From positions 1 through 6,492 of the forward strand of contig JANXQZ010000008.1 of the NCBI GenBank assembly GCA_025353235.1: DNA of 6,492 bases, written 5' to 3'. Of the stretch, positions 1 to 5,197 are shown piece after piece. The notes below the pieces were generated by a model. It was not told where the DNA came from. It did not search any database and worked only from the letters and a program-made list of their open reading frames with translations. Origin of the DNA: Bryobacterales bacterium. Lineage in GTDB: Bacteria > Acidobacteriota > Terriglobia > Bryobacterales > Bryobacteraceae. A program made the position numbers and the translations under genes. Positions within the stretch are counted from its first letter, which is position 1. Each line of letters opens with the position of its first letter.

Positions 1-390
1 GACCAGGTTGTCCTGGAAGATGTTGTGGTCGAACATGTATTCCGCAGCTTCGCCGAGATTGACGATCCACTCCGCCATATTGGGCGGGCGGACTCCAAAG
101 GCCATGTTCTGGGCATAGGTGGCGCATGTGGCGTGATTATCGCCGCAGATCCCGCAGATTCGGCTGGTGATAAAGTGCGCATCGCGCGGATCCTTGCCCT
201 TCATGAAGATGCTATAGCCGCGGAAGATTGAAGAGGTGCTGTGACACTCCGCTACCTCCCGGTTTTCGAAATCAATTTTGGTGAAAATCCCCAGGCTGCC
301 GACGATCCGAGTGATCGGGTCCCAGTTCATATCCACGAGGTTGCGCTTCTTCGAACTGGTTGTCGCAAGTGGTTCAGTGATCGTACTCAT
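1..390 (-). CDS. hhyL: Group 1h [NiFe] hydrogenase large subunit HhyL, N-terminal 130 residues (runs off the left edge)
   Basis: This is the catalytic subunit that carries the Ni-Fe(CN)2CO site and splits H2 into electrons and protons; the electrons leave through the Fe-S small subunit. The first 130 codons are visible. The L1 motif RICGICGDNH lies at residues 77-86, with Cys79 and Cys82 as the N-terminal pair of nickel-site cysteines and His86 following. The 'CGDNHATC' form of L1 is typical of the actinobacterial-type group 1h enzymes as I know them. Near the N-terminus ITRIVGSLG stands where most [NiFe] large subunits have a RIEGH-like motif. The ATG at 390 has a good AAGGAG at 404-399, 8 bases upstream. 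The gene starts 15 bases after the hhyS1 stop, so the two are almost certainly co-transcribed. The C-terminal nickel-binding motif and protease cleavage site lie outside the window. Group 1h members usually act as scavengers of atmospheric H2 during starvation; that role is inferred here. Confidence 0.95.
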   Translation of the reverse strand, partial: MSTITEPLATTSSKKRNLVDMNWDPITRIVGSLGIFTKIDFENREVAECHSTSSIFRGYSIFMKGKDPRDAHFITSRICGICGDNHATCATYAQNMAFGVRPPNMAEWIVNLGEAAEYMFDHNIFQDNLV

Positions 391-398
391 GTAATCGG

Positions 399-404
399 CT
401 CCTT
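399..404 (-). promoter_or_regulatory. Shine-Dalgarno site of hhyL
   Basis: AAGGAG on the minus strand ends 8 bases before the ATG at 390. It lies inside the 15-base gap between hhyS1 and hhyL and fixes the hhyL start. Confidence 0.75.
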
Positions 405-405
405 G

Positions 406-1467
406 TTAGTAAGTCCTGGGGCGATACCCAGTAGTAAGTTGTGTGCCGGGATGGCGCCACTTCGGCTCTTTGTTGACGGTGTTGTTGGTGATCTGCCGCA
501 ACGCTCTGATGGCGCGCCCGTATACCCCCACCACGCCAGCGGAAACCCTGGCGCCGGGAGGCTCATCCATGAACGGCATGAATTTGTCCGGGAAACCCGG
601 CATCGTGCATCCGATGCAGATTCCTCCTACGTTCGGGCACCCGCCGATACCTGCCATCCAGCCCCGCTTGGGGACATTGCAGTTGACCACGGGACCCCAG
701 CAGCCCAGTTTCACGATGCATTTGGGCGAGCCGTATTCTTCGGCGAAGTCGCCCTGCTCGTAATACGAACCTCGATCGCAGCCATCGTGAACCGTCTTGC
801 CGAAGAGCCATGTTGGACGAAGTTGATCGTCTAGCGGAATCATCGGGGCGAGACCGGCAACTTGGTAGAGGAGATAAAGCAGAGTCTCCATAAAGTTGTC
901 GGGCTGCACGGGACACCCGGGAACATTGACGATGGGCAGCCCCGCCTTGGACTTCCACTTCCAGCCCAAGTAGTCCGCAAGACCCATGCAGCCCGTTGGA
1001 TTGCCTTCCATGGCGTGGATGCCCCCGTACGTCGCGCATGTGCCTGCAGCGACCACTGCGAGAGCTTTGGGCGCTAAACGGTCGATCCAGGTGTTGGTCG
1101 TGATTGGCTGTCCAGTGGCTTCGTCCGTTCCAAATGCCGCCCAGTAGCCTTCCTTCTTGATGGATTCGTTCGGGATGGAGCCTTCGACGACAAGCACAAA
1201 AGGTTCGAGCTTGCCCTCGGCGGCCATATGCCAAAATTTCAGGAAATCGCCGCCATTTTCGTAGGCGAGGACAGGGTTGTGTAAGTGCACCTTGGGGAGG
1301 CCTGGGATGGCTCCCATTACGACATCTTCGATGCTCGGCTGCATGGCTGCCGTGATAGACACGGAATCTCCATCGCAGCTCAGGCCGGAGGTCATCCAAA
1401 GAATGTGGACTTCCGACACTGGAGATGGGGTTTGCGTTTTGCGGCCGTAAGGGACGACTTCCGTCAT
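406..1467 (-). CDS. hhyS: Group 1h [NiFe] hydrogenase small subunit HhyS (structural copy), 353 aa
   Basis: Electron-transfer subunit that partners HhyL. It carries a chain of three Fe-S clusters leading electrons from the NiFe site to an acceptor. Visible ligands: proximal cluster Cys31, Asp34, Cys144 and Cys185; distal His227, Cys230, Cys250 and Cys256; medial Cys263, Cys277, Cys284 and Cys287. The SCDGDS motif puts Asp at the usual second-Cys position, as described for the Cupriavidus necator actinobacterial-type enzyme. Cys277 replaces the Pro that gives a 3Fe-4S medial cluster in standard enzymes, so three 4Fe-4S clusters are expected. There is no twin-arginine leader and no C-terminal membrane helix, which agrees with group 1h. 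The start at 1467 has GAGGAG at 1482-1477, 9 bases upstream. It is paralogous to the gene at 3897-4919, from which it differs by about nine extra N-terminal residues. It is preceded by a 216-base repeat-rich leader and followed by hhyL. Confidence 0.95.
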   Translation of the reverse strand: MTEVVPYGRKTQTPSPVSEVHILWMTSGLSCDGDSVSITAAMQPSIEDVVMGAIPGLPKVHLHNPVLAYENGGDFLKFWHMAAEGKLEPFVLVVEGSIPNESIKKEGYWAAFGTDEATGQPITTNTWIDRLAPKALAVVAAGTCATYGGIHAMEGNPTGCMGLADYLGWKWKSKAGLPIVNVPGCPVQPDNFMETLLYLLYQVAGLAPMIPLDDQLRPTWLFGKTVHDGCDRGSYYEQGDFAEEYGSPKCIVKLGCWGPVVNCNVPKRGWMAGIGGCPNVGGICIGCTMPGFPDKFMPFMDEPPGARVSAGVVGVYGRAIRALRQITNNTVNKEPKWRHPGTQLTTGYRPRTY

Positions 1468-1476
1468 TTTGATGGG

Positions 1477-1482
1477 CTCCTC
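1477..1482 (-). promoter_or_regulatory. Shine-Dalgarno site of hhyS1
   Basis: GAGGAG on the minus strand, 9 bases before the ATG at 1467, within a purine-rich GGGAGAGGAG stretch. It supports this start. hhyS2, by contrast, has no such site. Confidence 0.7.
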
Positions 1483-1560
1483 TCCCGGACTGGCATTGCT
1501 GATTGCAAGCCTCTTCCATCAAAACCGAAAGTGAAAGTTAATCCAAGTGGGGATTGTCTA

Positions 1561-1570
1561 ATTCGCGAAT
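1561..1570. repeat. Perfect 10-bp palindrome ATTCGCGAAT
   Basis: A perfect palindrome 94-103 bases upstream of the hhyS1 start. AATTCGCGAA (1560-1569) recurs at 5009-5018 upstream of hhyS2. It could be an operator half of the shared element at 1561-1578. Confidence 0.45.
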
Positions 1571-1578
1571 CATGAAGT
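1561..1578 (-). promoter_or_regulatory. Element shared with the hhyS2 upstream region (copy 1)
   Basis: On the plus strand this reads ATTCG-CGA-ATCATGAAGT. The same 15 bases without the central CGA occur at 4938-4952 in the same orientation relative to hhyS2. It lies 94-111 bases before the hhyS1 start. It may be a binding site for the response regulator coded between the two copies, or a remnant of an ancestral duplication that included the upstream DNA. Confidence 0.4.
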
Positions 1579-1592
1579 TTCCGTAAGAGTGC

Positions 1593-1609
1593 ATCGGGGA
1601 TTCCCTGAT
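1593..1609. repeat. 17-bp imperfect palindrome, candidate operator
   Basis: ATCGGGGA, one central T, then TCCCTGAT: the 8-base arms match at 7 of 8 positions. It sits 126-142 bases upstream of hhyS1, a plausible activator position. No family-specific consensus was recognised. Confidence 0.4.
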
Positions 1610-1645
1610 AGTTCTAACACGCTGCTATTTGTACTACATCAGCCT

Positions 1646-1675
1646 GATTTCTTCTCCGCATGCAGAGAAGAGATC
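1646..1675. repeat. 30-bp dyad between the regulator operon and hhySL (hairpin or operator)
   Basis: The left arm GATTTCTTCTCC (1646-1657) and right arm AGAGAAGAGATC (1664-1675) pair at 10 of 12 positions around a self-complementary GCATGC. It begins 8 bases past the response regulator stop. In minus-strand RNA one of the two mismatches becomes a U-G pair, giving a stable stem. No U-run follows on either strand, so it is not a classical intrinsic terminator. It could be a processing or Rho-aided end, an attenuator, or a protein-binding site. Confidence 0.55.
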
Positions 1676-1683
1676 AAGAGGTT

Positions 1684-2379
1684 CTAAGTTCTGTTTGCGG
1701 TGCTTCCAGATATAGCCCGCTCAATTGCGAATTGCACCAACTCGCGAGCGTTCTTAAGACCCAGTTTTTCCTTAAGGTGGCCCTGGTAGGATTCCACAGT
1801 TTTTATGCTGAGATGAAGCCCTTCGGCAATCTGCCGCGTGCCATGACCATCCCCGATCAGCCGCAGAACTTCCAGTTCCCGATCCGACAAATCATCGATG
1901 GTAGAACGGCCGGCGGCCGGAAGCCCGGTTGCGAGTTGCCGAAGCATCTTGTTTGCGATTCGGTCGCTCAGGTAGATTTCACGATTCAAGATTCGGCGGA
2001 GCGCAACCAACACCCGTTCGGTTGCCTCTTGCTTCATGATGTAGCCGTTAGCTCCGGCACGTAATGCCCTCTCCGCGTAGATTGACTCGTCATGCATCGA
2101 CAAAATCAAAATCGGCAGCATCGGATCCTTGAGGCGAATATTCTTCAAAAGATCGAGGCCGTCGGGGCCATTGAGAGAGATGTCCACAATCAGAATGTCC
2201 GGTTTCAAAGCGGCGATGGTCTGAAGCGCGGAATGCATTTCCTTGGCATCCCCGCAAACGGACAGATCCGGTTCGCGGTTAATTAGCAGCGTTAAGCCTT
2301 CCCGAACGATGGGGTGGTCATCTACGATGAACACTCTTCTTCTGGACGGAACGACGGAGTCCTGAACGGGCATGGTCAT
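1684..2379 (-). CDS. NarL/FixJ-family two-component response regulator, 231 aa
   Basis: DNA-binding regulator expected to be phosphorylated by the kinase coded just upstream. The receiver domain spans about residues 14-135. Its acidic pair is Asp20-Asp21, the phosphoacceptor is Asp66 (LIVDISLNG), and the conserved switch residues are Ser94 (LILSMHD) and Lys116 (YIMKQEA). A LuxR-type helix-turn-helix follows at about 163-223, with LSDRELEVL and the recognition region IAEGLHLSIKTVESYQGHLKEKL. The length is normal for the family. The gene starts 9 bases after the kinase stop and is read in the same direction, so it is an operon member. Its start is slightly ambiguous: ATG at 2379 has AGCAGG only 3 bases away, whereas the in-frame ATG at 2373 has it 9 bases away. 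The targets are unknown; the hhySL genes directly downstream are the obvious candidates. Confidence 0.93.
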   Translation of the reverse strand: MTMPVQDSVVPSRRRVFIVDDHPIVREGLTLLINREPDLSVCGDAKEMHSALQTIAALKPDILIVDISLNGPDGLDLLKNIRLKDPMLPILILSMHDESIYAERALRAGANGYIMKQEATERVLVALRRILNREIYLSDRIANKMLRQLATGLPAAGRSTIDDLSDRELEVLRLIGDGHGTRQIAEGLHLSIKTVESYQGHLKEKLGLKNARELVQFAIERAISGSTANRT

Positions 2380-2388
2380 GTGCCTGCT

Positions 2389-3900
2389 CTAATCTATCGC
2401 ACCCAGCGAGCCAGTCGGGAACATGCACGTGACCAGCGTTCCATCGCCACCTTGCTTCAGCTCCAAAACTCCCCCGATCATCCCGGCGCGGTAGCGCATG
2501 ATGTGCAGTCCCATTCCGTCGTGTCGAAGCGAAACTTCGGGAATGCCGCCTCCATCGTCACGAATGCTCAACCTGCCGCCAGCATCTCCCGCCGACAGAG
2601 TGATCCGAATATTCGACGACGCCTTTCCGTGCTTGATCGCATTGTGCACGGCTTCCTGCGCGATGCGGTAGAGGTGGTTGGCGGTGTCCGCGTTGTGCAC
2701 CAACACGGGATCTTCGCATTCGAAGCAGCACCTGGCCTGAAACAAATCTTCCACTTCGCTCGCCCAGTGCTGCAGCGCCGACATCAGACCTCTGGAATCC
2801 GACATAACCGGAAGCAAGCCTCGCGCCAGTTCCCGGGTTTTGTGAATCGCTTCGTTTACAAGTTTGACGATCTTCGCCGCATCCGCGGTTTCCGGCAATG
2901 ACTTCTCGCCGAGCTTCTGCTCGAGAACTTTACTGAGAAAGGCGATTCCGGTAAGGTGCTGTCCCAGACCGTCATGGAGATCCTGGCCGATCCGGCGCTG
3001 CTCCCGGCTGCTGATCTCAAGAACCGCCTGCTCCAGCAGCTTGCGATCCGTGATGTCCACGCCTGTCGCGATCACGAAGCGATCCGAGGCAGGGCCTCCG
3101 GGCAATACTACCAATGACCAGCTGATCAGGCGACGATCGCCTATTTTGGTGATCCAGTAAGCCTCCTGATCATGGACCGCCGATTCGCGGCGCACGGTAT
3201 CGAGAAGGCTGCGGAACAGGTCCCGCTGCTCGGGCAGCATGAACAAATCCCAGAGCTGGCCTCCCTTCATTTCTGCGAAGGAGTAGCCTGTTGTTTGCTC
3301 GCAAGCACGGTTGAGCCGGACCACCCGGCCCGCCGCATCGAGCACCACGACCAGGGCTCCCACGGTGTCGAGAATCGTCGACAGGACGTTGCGTTCCTCC
3401 TGCAGCGCCTGCTCGACGCGTTTCAGTTCGGTAATGTCGAATCCGACGCCGTGAATGAACCAAGGGCGCCCGTCCTCTCGGCGAATCATCTTCGCTTCGC
3501 AGTGGAACCATATGACGCGCCTGTCGCGCGCTAGTACCCGATACGCGGAACGCAGCGGTTCGCCCGACAGGAACATCTGTGCGGCTTCAACGCTCCAGCG
3601 CTGCTTATCCTCAGGATGGATCTGCTTATACCAGCGAATGGGGTCTTCCAGCCACTCGCTTTGGGAGAAGCCCAGAGACTTTTCGATTTGAGGACTGACG
3701 TAGGCTTCTCCGATCCCCTCATCCAAATAAGCCATGAAGATGACAGCCGGGATCTGGTCAACCAGCGCTCGATATCTGGCCTCTACGTCGGGAGAGCGGA
3801 TGCCGGCCGAGGCCGCCCCCTTGCCGGCATTTTGCAGAAAAACGCCTGCCAACTCGGTGAGGATCAGTTCGGCTTCAGCGGGATCGAGGGCACCTGTCAC
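2389..3900 (-). CDS. Soluble two-PAS histidine kinase (HisKA_3/HATPase_c, NarL-type partner), 503 aa
   Basis: Cytoplasmic sensor kinase with no membrane segment or signal peptide. A short N-terminal extension (1-40) leads into PAS 1 (about 43-162, ending GVGFDITELK) and PAS 2 (about 170-290, ending TGVDITDRK). The HisKA_3 dimerisation helix follows, with phosphoacceptor His309 in QRRIGQDLHDGLGQ. The HATPase_c domain has N-box RIAQEAVHNAIKHG (Asn420), DDGGG at 448-452 and GMGLHIM at 462-468. I see no recognisable haem- or flavin-binding signature in the PAS domains, so the signal may reach them from a partner protein. The start is GTG at 3900, overlapping the TGA of hhyS2 in GTGA, which implies translational coupling to that Fe-S protein. 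The cognate regulator follows after 9 bases. This arrangement recalls HoxJ, the PAS kinase of H2-sensing systems, although the kinase core here is the NarX/DegS-like type. Confidence 0.93.
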   Translation of the reverse strand: MTGALDPAEAELILTELAGVFLQNAGKGAASAGIRSPDVEARYRALVDQIPAVIFMAYLDEGIGEAYVSPQIEKSLGFSQSEWLEDPIRWYKQIHPEDKQRWSVEAAQMFLSGEPLRSAYRVLARDRRVIWFHCEAKMIRREDGRPWFIHGVGFDITELKRVEQALQEERNVLSTILDTVGALVVVLDAAGRVVRLNRACEQTTGYSFAEMKGGQLWDLFMLPEQRDLFRSLLDTVRRESAVHDQEAYWITKIGDRRLISWSLVVLPGGPASDRFVIATGVDITDRKLLEQAVLEISSREQRRIGQDLHDGLGQHLTGIAFLSKVLEQKLGEKSLPETADAAKIVKLVNEAIHKTRELARGLLPVMSDSRGLMSALQHWASEVEDLFQARCCFECEDPVLVHNADTANHLYRIAQEAVHNAIKHGKASSNIRITLSAGDAGGRLSIRDDGGGIPEVSLRHDGMGLHIMRYRAGMIGGVLELKQGGDGTLVTCMFPTGSLGAID

Positions 3901-4919
3901 TGAGGAACTCTAGCGGGAATTTTGGGTTTCTTCCGCCAGCTCGGCTCGCGATTTAACGATGCTTGCGTGAAGCGGCGAAGAGCGTGGATCGCCCGCCCAT
4001 AGGTCATAACGGCGCTGGAGGAGAGCAGCGAGCCGGGCGGCTGATCCATGAACGGCATGAATTTCTCGGGGAAGCCGGGCATCGTGCAGCCGATGCAGAT
4101 CCCTCCCACATTGGGGCAGCCGCCAATGCCGCCCATCCAACCGCGCTGCGCGACGTTGCACTGGACCACCGGTCCCCAACAGCCGAGCTTCACAATGCAG
4201 AGGCGCGAGCCGTACTCCTCAGCGAATTCGGCCTGCTCGTAATATCCGCCGCGATCGCAGCCTTCGTGGACGGTTTGGCTGAACAGAGTCTTCGGGCGCA
4301 GCGCTTGATCCAGCGCGATCATCGGAGCATAACCCGACGCCGCGTAGAGCAATTCCAACAGGGTTTGCGTCATGTTGTCCGGCTGCACGGGGCAGCCCGG
4401 GACGCAGACGATCGGTATGCCGGCCTTGGATTTCCAGGTCCACCCAAGGTAGTCCGGCAGCCCCATGCAGCCGGTGGGATTTCCCTCCATGGCGTGAATT
4501 CCGCCATAGGCAGCGCAGGTCCCGGACGCGACCACCGCCCAGGCCTGGGGTGCTAGACGATCGATCCAGTCACAGGTCTTGATCGGCTGCCCTGTTTGCG
4601 GATCGGTGCCGAATGTGGCCCAGTACCCGTCGGGCTTGTTGGTCTCGTCCGGGATCGAGCCTTCGACCACCAGGATAAACGGCCCAAGCTTTCCTTCGAC
4701 GGCGAGTGTGAAATATTTGACGAATTCATCGCCGTTCTCCATTGCGAGAAAGGCATTATGTAAATGAACTTTCGGAGTCCAGGGGATGGCCCCAGAGATC
4801 AGATCTTCGATGCTCGGCTGGGAACCTGCCGTCATCGCGATGGTATCGCCGTCGCAGCTCAATCCCGCGTTCAACCAGAGAATGTGGATTTCGCTGATCG
4901 GCTCAAGGGGGGATGCCAT
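3897..4919 (-). CDS. Second group 1h hydrogenase small subunit paralogue (HhyS2), coupled to the kinase, no adjacent large subunit; 340 aa
   Basis: Fe-S electron-transfer protein that aligns without gaps to the structural HhyS across all cluster ligands, at a constant offset of nine residues and roughly two-thirds or more identity by eye. Ligands kept: Cys22, Asp25, Cys135 and Cys176 (proximal); His218, Cys221, Cys241 and Cys247 (distal); Cys254, Cys268, Cys275 and Cys278 (medial). It therefore looks functional. It has two cysteines that HhyS1 lacks, Cys116 and Cys172, the latter four residues before ligand Cys176. No Tat leader is present. The gene is not followed by a large subunit; its TGA overlaps the GTG of the histidine kinase. 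A large-subunit partner could be HhyL or lie outside the window. The ATG at 4919 is the first start after an in-frame stop (4946-4944), and no Shine-Dalgarno sequence precedes it. Its role may be H2 or redox sensing for the kinase; a spare structural subunit is the main alternative. Confidence 0.92.
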   Translation of the reverse strand: MASPLEPISEIHILWLNAGLSCDGDTIAMTAGSQPSIEDLISGAIPWTPKVHLHNAFLAMENGDEFVKYFTLAVEGKLGPFILVVEGSIPDETNKPDGYWATFGTDPQTGQPIKTCDWIDRLAPQAWAVVASGTCAAYGGIHAMEGNPTGCMGLPDYLGWTWKSKAGIPIVCVPGCPVQPDNMTQTLLELLYAASGYAPMIALDQALRPKTLFSQTVHEGCDRGGYYEQAEFAEEYGSRLCIVKLGCWGPVVQCNVAQRGWMGGIGGCPNVGGICIGCTMPGFPEKFMPFMDQPPGSLLSSSAVMTYGRAIHALRRFTQASLNREPSWRKKPKIPARVPQ

Positions 4920-4927
4920 TAAGCCGA

Positions 4928-4955
4928 AGTTTAACCCATTCGATCATGAAGTCAA
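4928..4955 (-). promoter_or_regulatory. Candidate sigma70-type promoter of the hhyS2-kinase-regulator operon
   Basis: On the minus strand TTGACT (4955-4950) and TAAACT (4933-4928) are separated by 16 bases. Initiation 6-7 bases past the -10 would fall within about three bases of the ATG at 4919, giving a leaderless or nearly leaderless mRNA. This fits the absence of a Shine-Dalgarno sequence. The shared element at 4938-4952 overlaps the -35 and the spacer. Confidence 0.4.
4938..4952 (-). promoter_or_regulatory. Element shared with the hhyS1 upstream region (copy 2)
   Basis: Plus-strand ATTCG-ATCATGAAGT, identical to 1561-1578 apart from a missing central CGA. It lies 19-33 bases before the hhyS2 start. 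Here it overlaps the candidate promoter, so a protein bound at it could repress. Confidence 0.4.
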
Positions 4956-4987
4956 GTTAGAAAGCTTGAAACTACTTGCGCTGATCT

Positions 4988-5018
4988 CGGTCAACACAGC
5001 ACGCGGTCAATTCGCGAA
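4988..5018. repeat. Tandem CGGTCAA words plus AATTCGCGAA in the divergent intergenic region
   Basis: CGGTCAA occurs at 4988-4994 and again at 5004-5010, 16 bases apart in the same orientation. The second copy runs into AATTCGCGAA (5009-5018), a 10-base word also present at 1560-1569 upstream of hhyS1. The location between the divergent hhyS2 and small-protein genes suits regulator binding. The words are short, so chance is possible. Confidence 0.3.
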
Positions 5019-5026
5019 AGGACTGT

Positions 5027-5134
5027 ATGCAACTTTCTAAAGTAGTCGGGTGGTTGGTTCTTGCAAGCGTAGTCGCGGGCGTAATTGTGAGTTTGCCTGA
5101 CATAAAAAGGTATATCAGAATCAGTACGATGTAG
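5027..5134 (+). CDS. Small single-span membrane protein, DUF6893-like, 35 aa
   Basis: A 35-codon gene, short enough to be missed by length cut-offs. AAAGGA at 5017-5022 gives a good ribosome site 4 bases before the ATG. The product has a short N-terminal head (MQLSKVVG), one hydrophobic stretch (about residues 9-23, WLVLASVVAGVIVSL) and a conserved-looking tail PDIKRYIRISTM. The small-helix-then-PDIKRYxR layout matches what I know as the DUF6893 family of tiny bacterial membrane proteins, whose function is unknown. The positively charged tail probably faces the cytoplasm. It is the first gene on the plus strand, divergent from hhyS2 and 63 bases before the DUF2760 gene. The family assignment is from memory. 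Confidence 0.7.
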   Translation: MQLSKVVGWLVLASVVAGVIVSLPDIKRYIRISTM

Positions 5135-5197
5135 TTCTTGCCTGTGGGCAGTTGGCAGGAGGACGCGAGACCTCGCAGTGTATCCTAAGAGCTTGAG
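5135..5197 (+). other. Short intergenic stretch before the DUF2760 gene
   Basis: These 63 bases carry a small inverted repeat, GCGA-GACC-TCGC at 5165-5176. The TATCCT at 5181-5186 has no well-spaced -35. No T-run follows the hairpin. I see no clear promoter or terminator, so the DUF2760 gene may be read through from the small-protein gene. Confidence 0.3.

Larger units (their letters stand above)
1468..1683 (-). promoter_or_regulatory. Regulatory intergenic region upstream of hhySL
   Basis: These 216 bases separate the response regulator stop from the hhyS1 start. I see no convincing gene in them. They hold three dyad-symmetric sequences (1646-1675, 1593-1609, 1561-1570) and an element shared with the hhyS2 upstream region (1561-1578). 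No strong sigma70 pair is evident on the minus strand; the best I find is TTGGAT, 17 bases, TTTGAT just upstream of the ribosome site, which is weak. The likely role is the promoter and operator of the hydrogenase structural genes, plus the end of the regulator transcript. This is inferred from position and symmetry. Confidence 0.6.

Noticed and set aside
241..834. Plus-strand open frame of 197 codons over hhyL and hhyS1 (and the similar one at 3963-4556 over hhyS2)
   Set aside because: Both are mirror images of the two hhyS paralogues; their similarity to each other simply reflects the sense genes.
1348..1467. Tat signal on the hydrogenase small subunit
   Set aside because: The N-terminus lacks an RRxFxK motif and a hydrophobic leader; group 1h small subunits characteristically lack it.
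1491..1507. TGGCAT...TTGCA resembling a sigma54 -24/-12 promoter
   Set aside because: The GG-to-GC spacing is 11 rather than 10 bases, and it faces the plus strand, away from hhyS1, toward no gene in that direction.
563..1522. Long minus-strand open frame of 319 codons overlapping hhyS1
   Set aside because: It lies in another frame of the clearly coding hhyS1. Its product is Arg/Ser/His-rich, low in hydrophobic pattern and matches nothing I know; it is a shadow frame.
2715..2729. CCxxC cluster in the kinase (Cys391, Cys392, Cys395) as a possible Fe-S or redox sensor
   Set aside because: It lies between the HisKA_3 and HATPase domains, where kinases of this subfamily commonly carry similar cysteines; it does not resemble the N-terminal four-Cys site of NreB.
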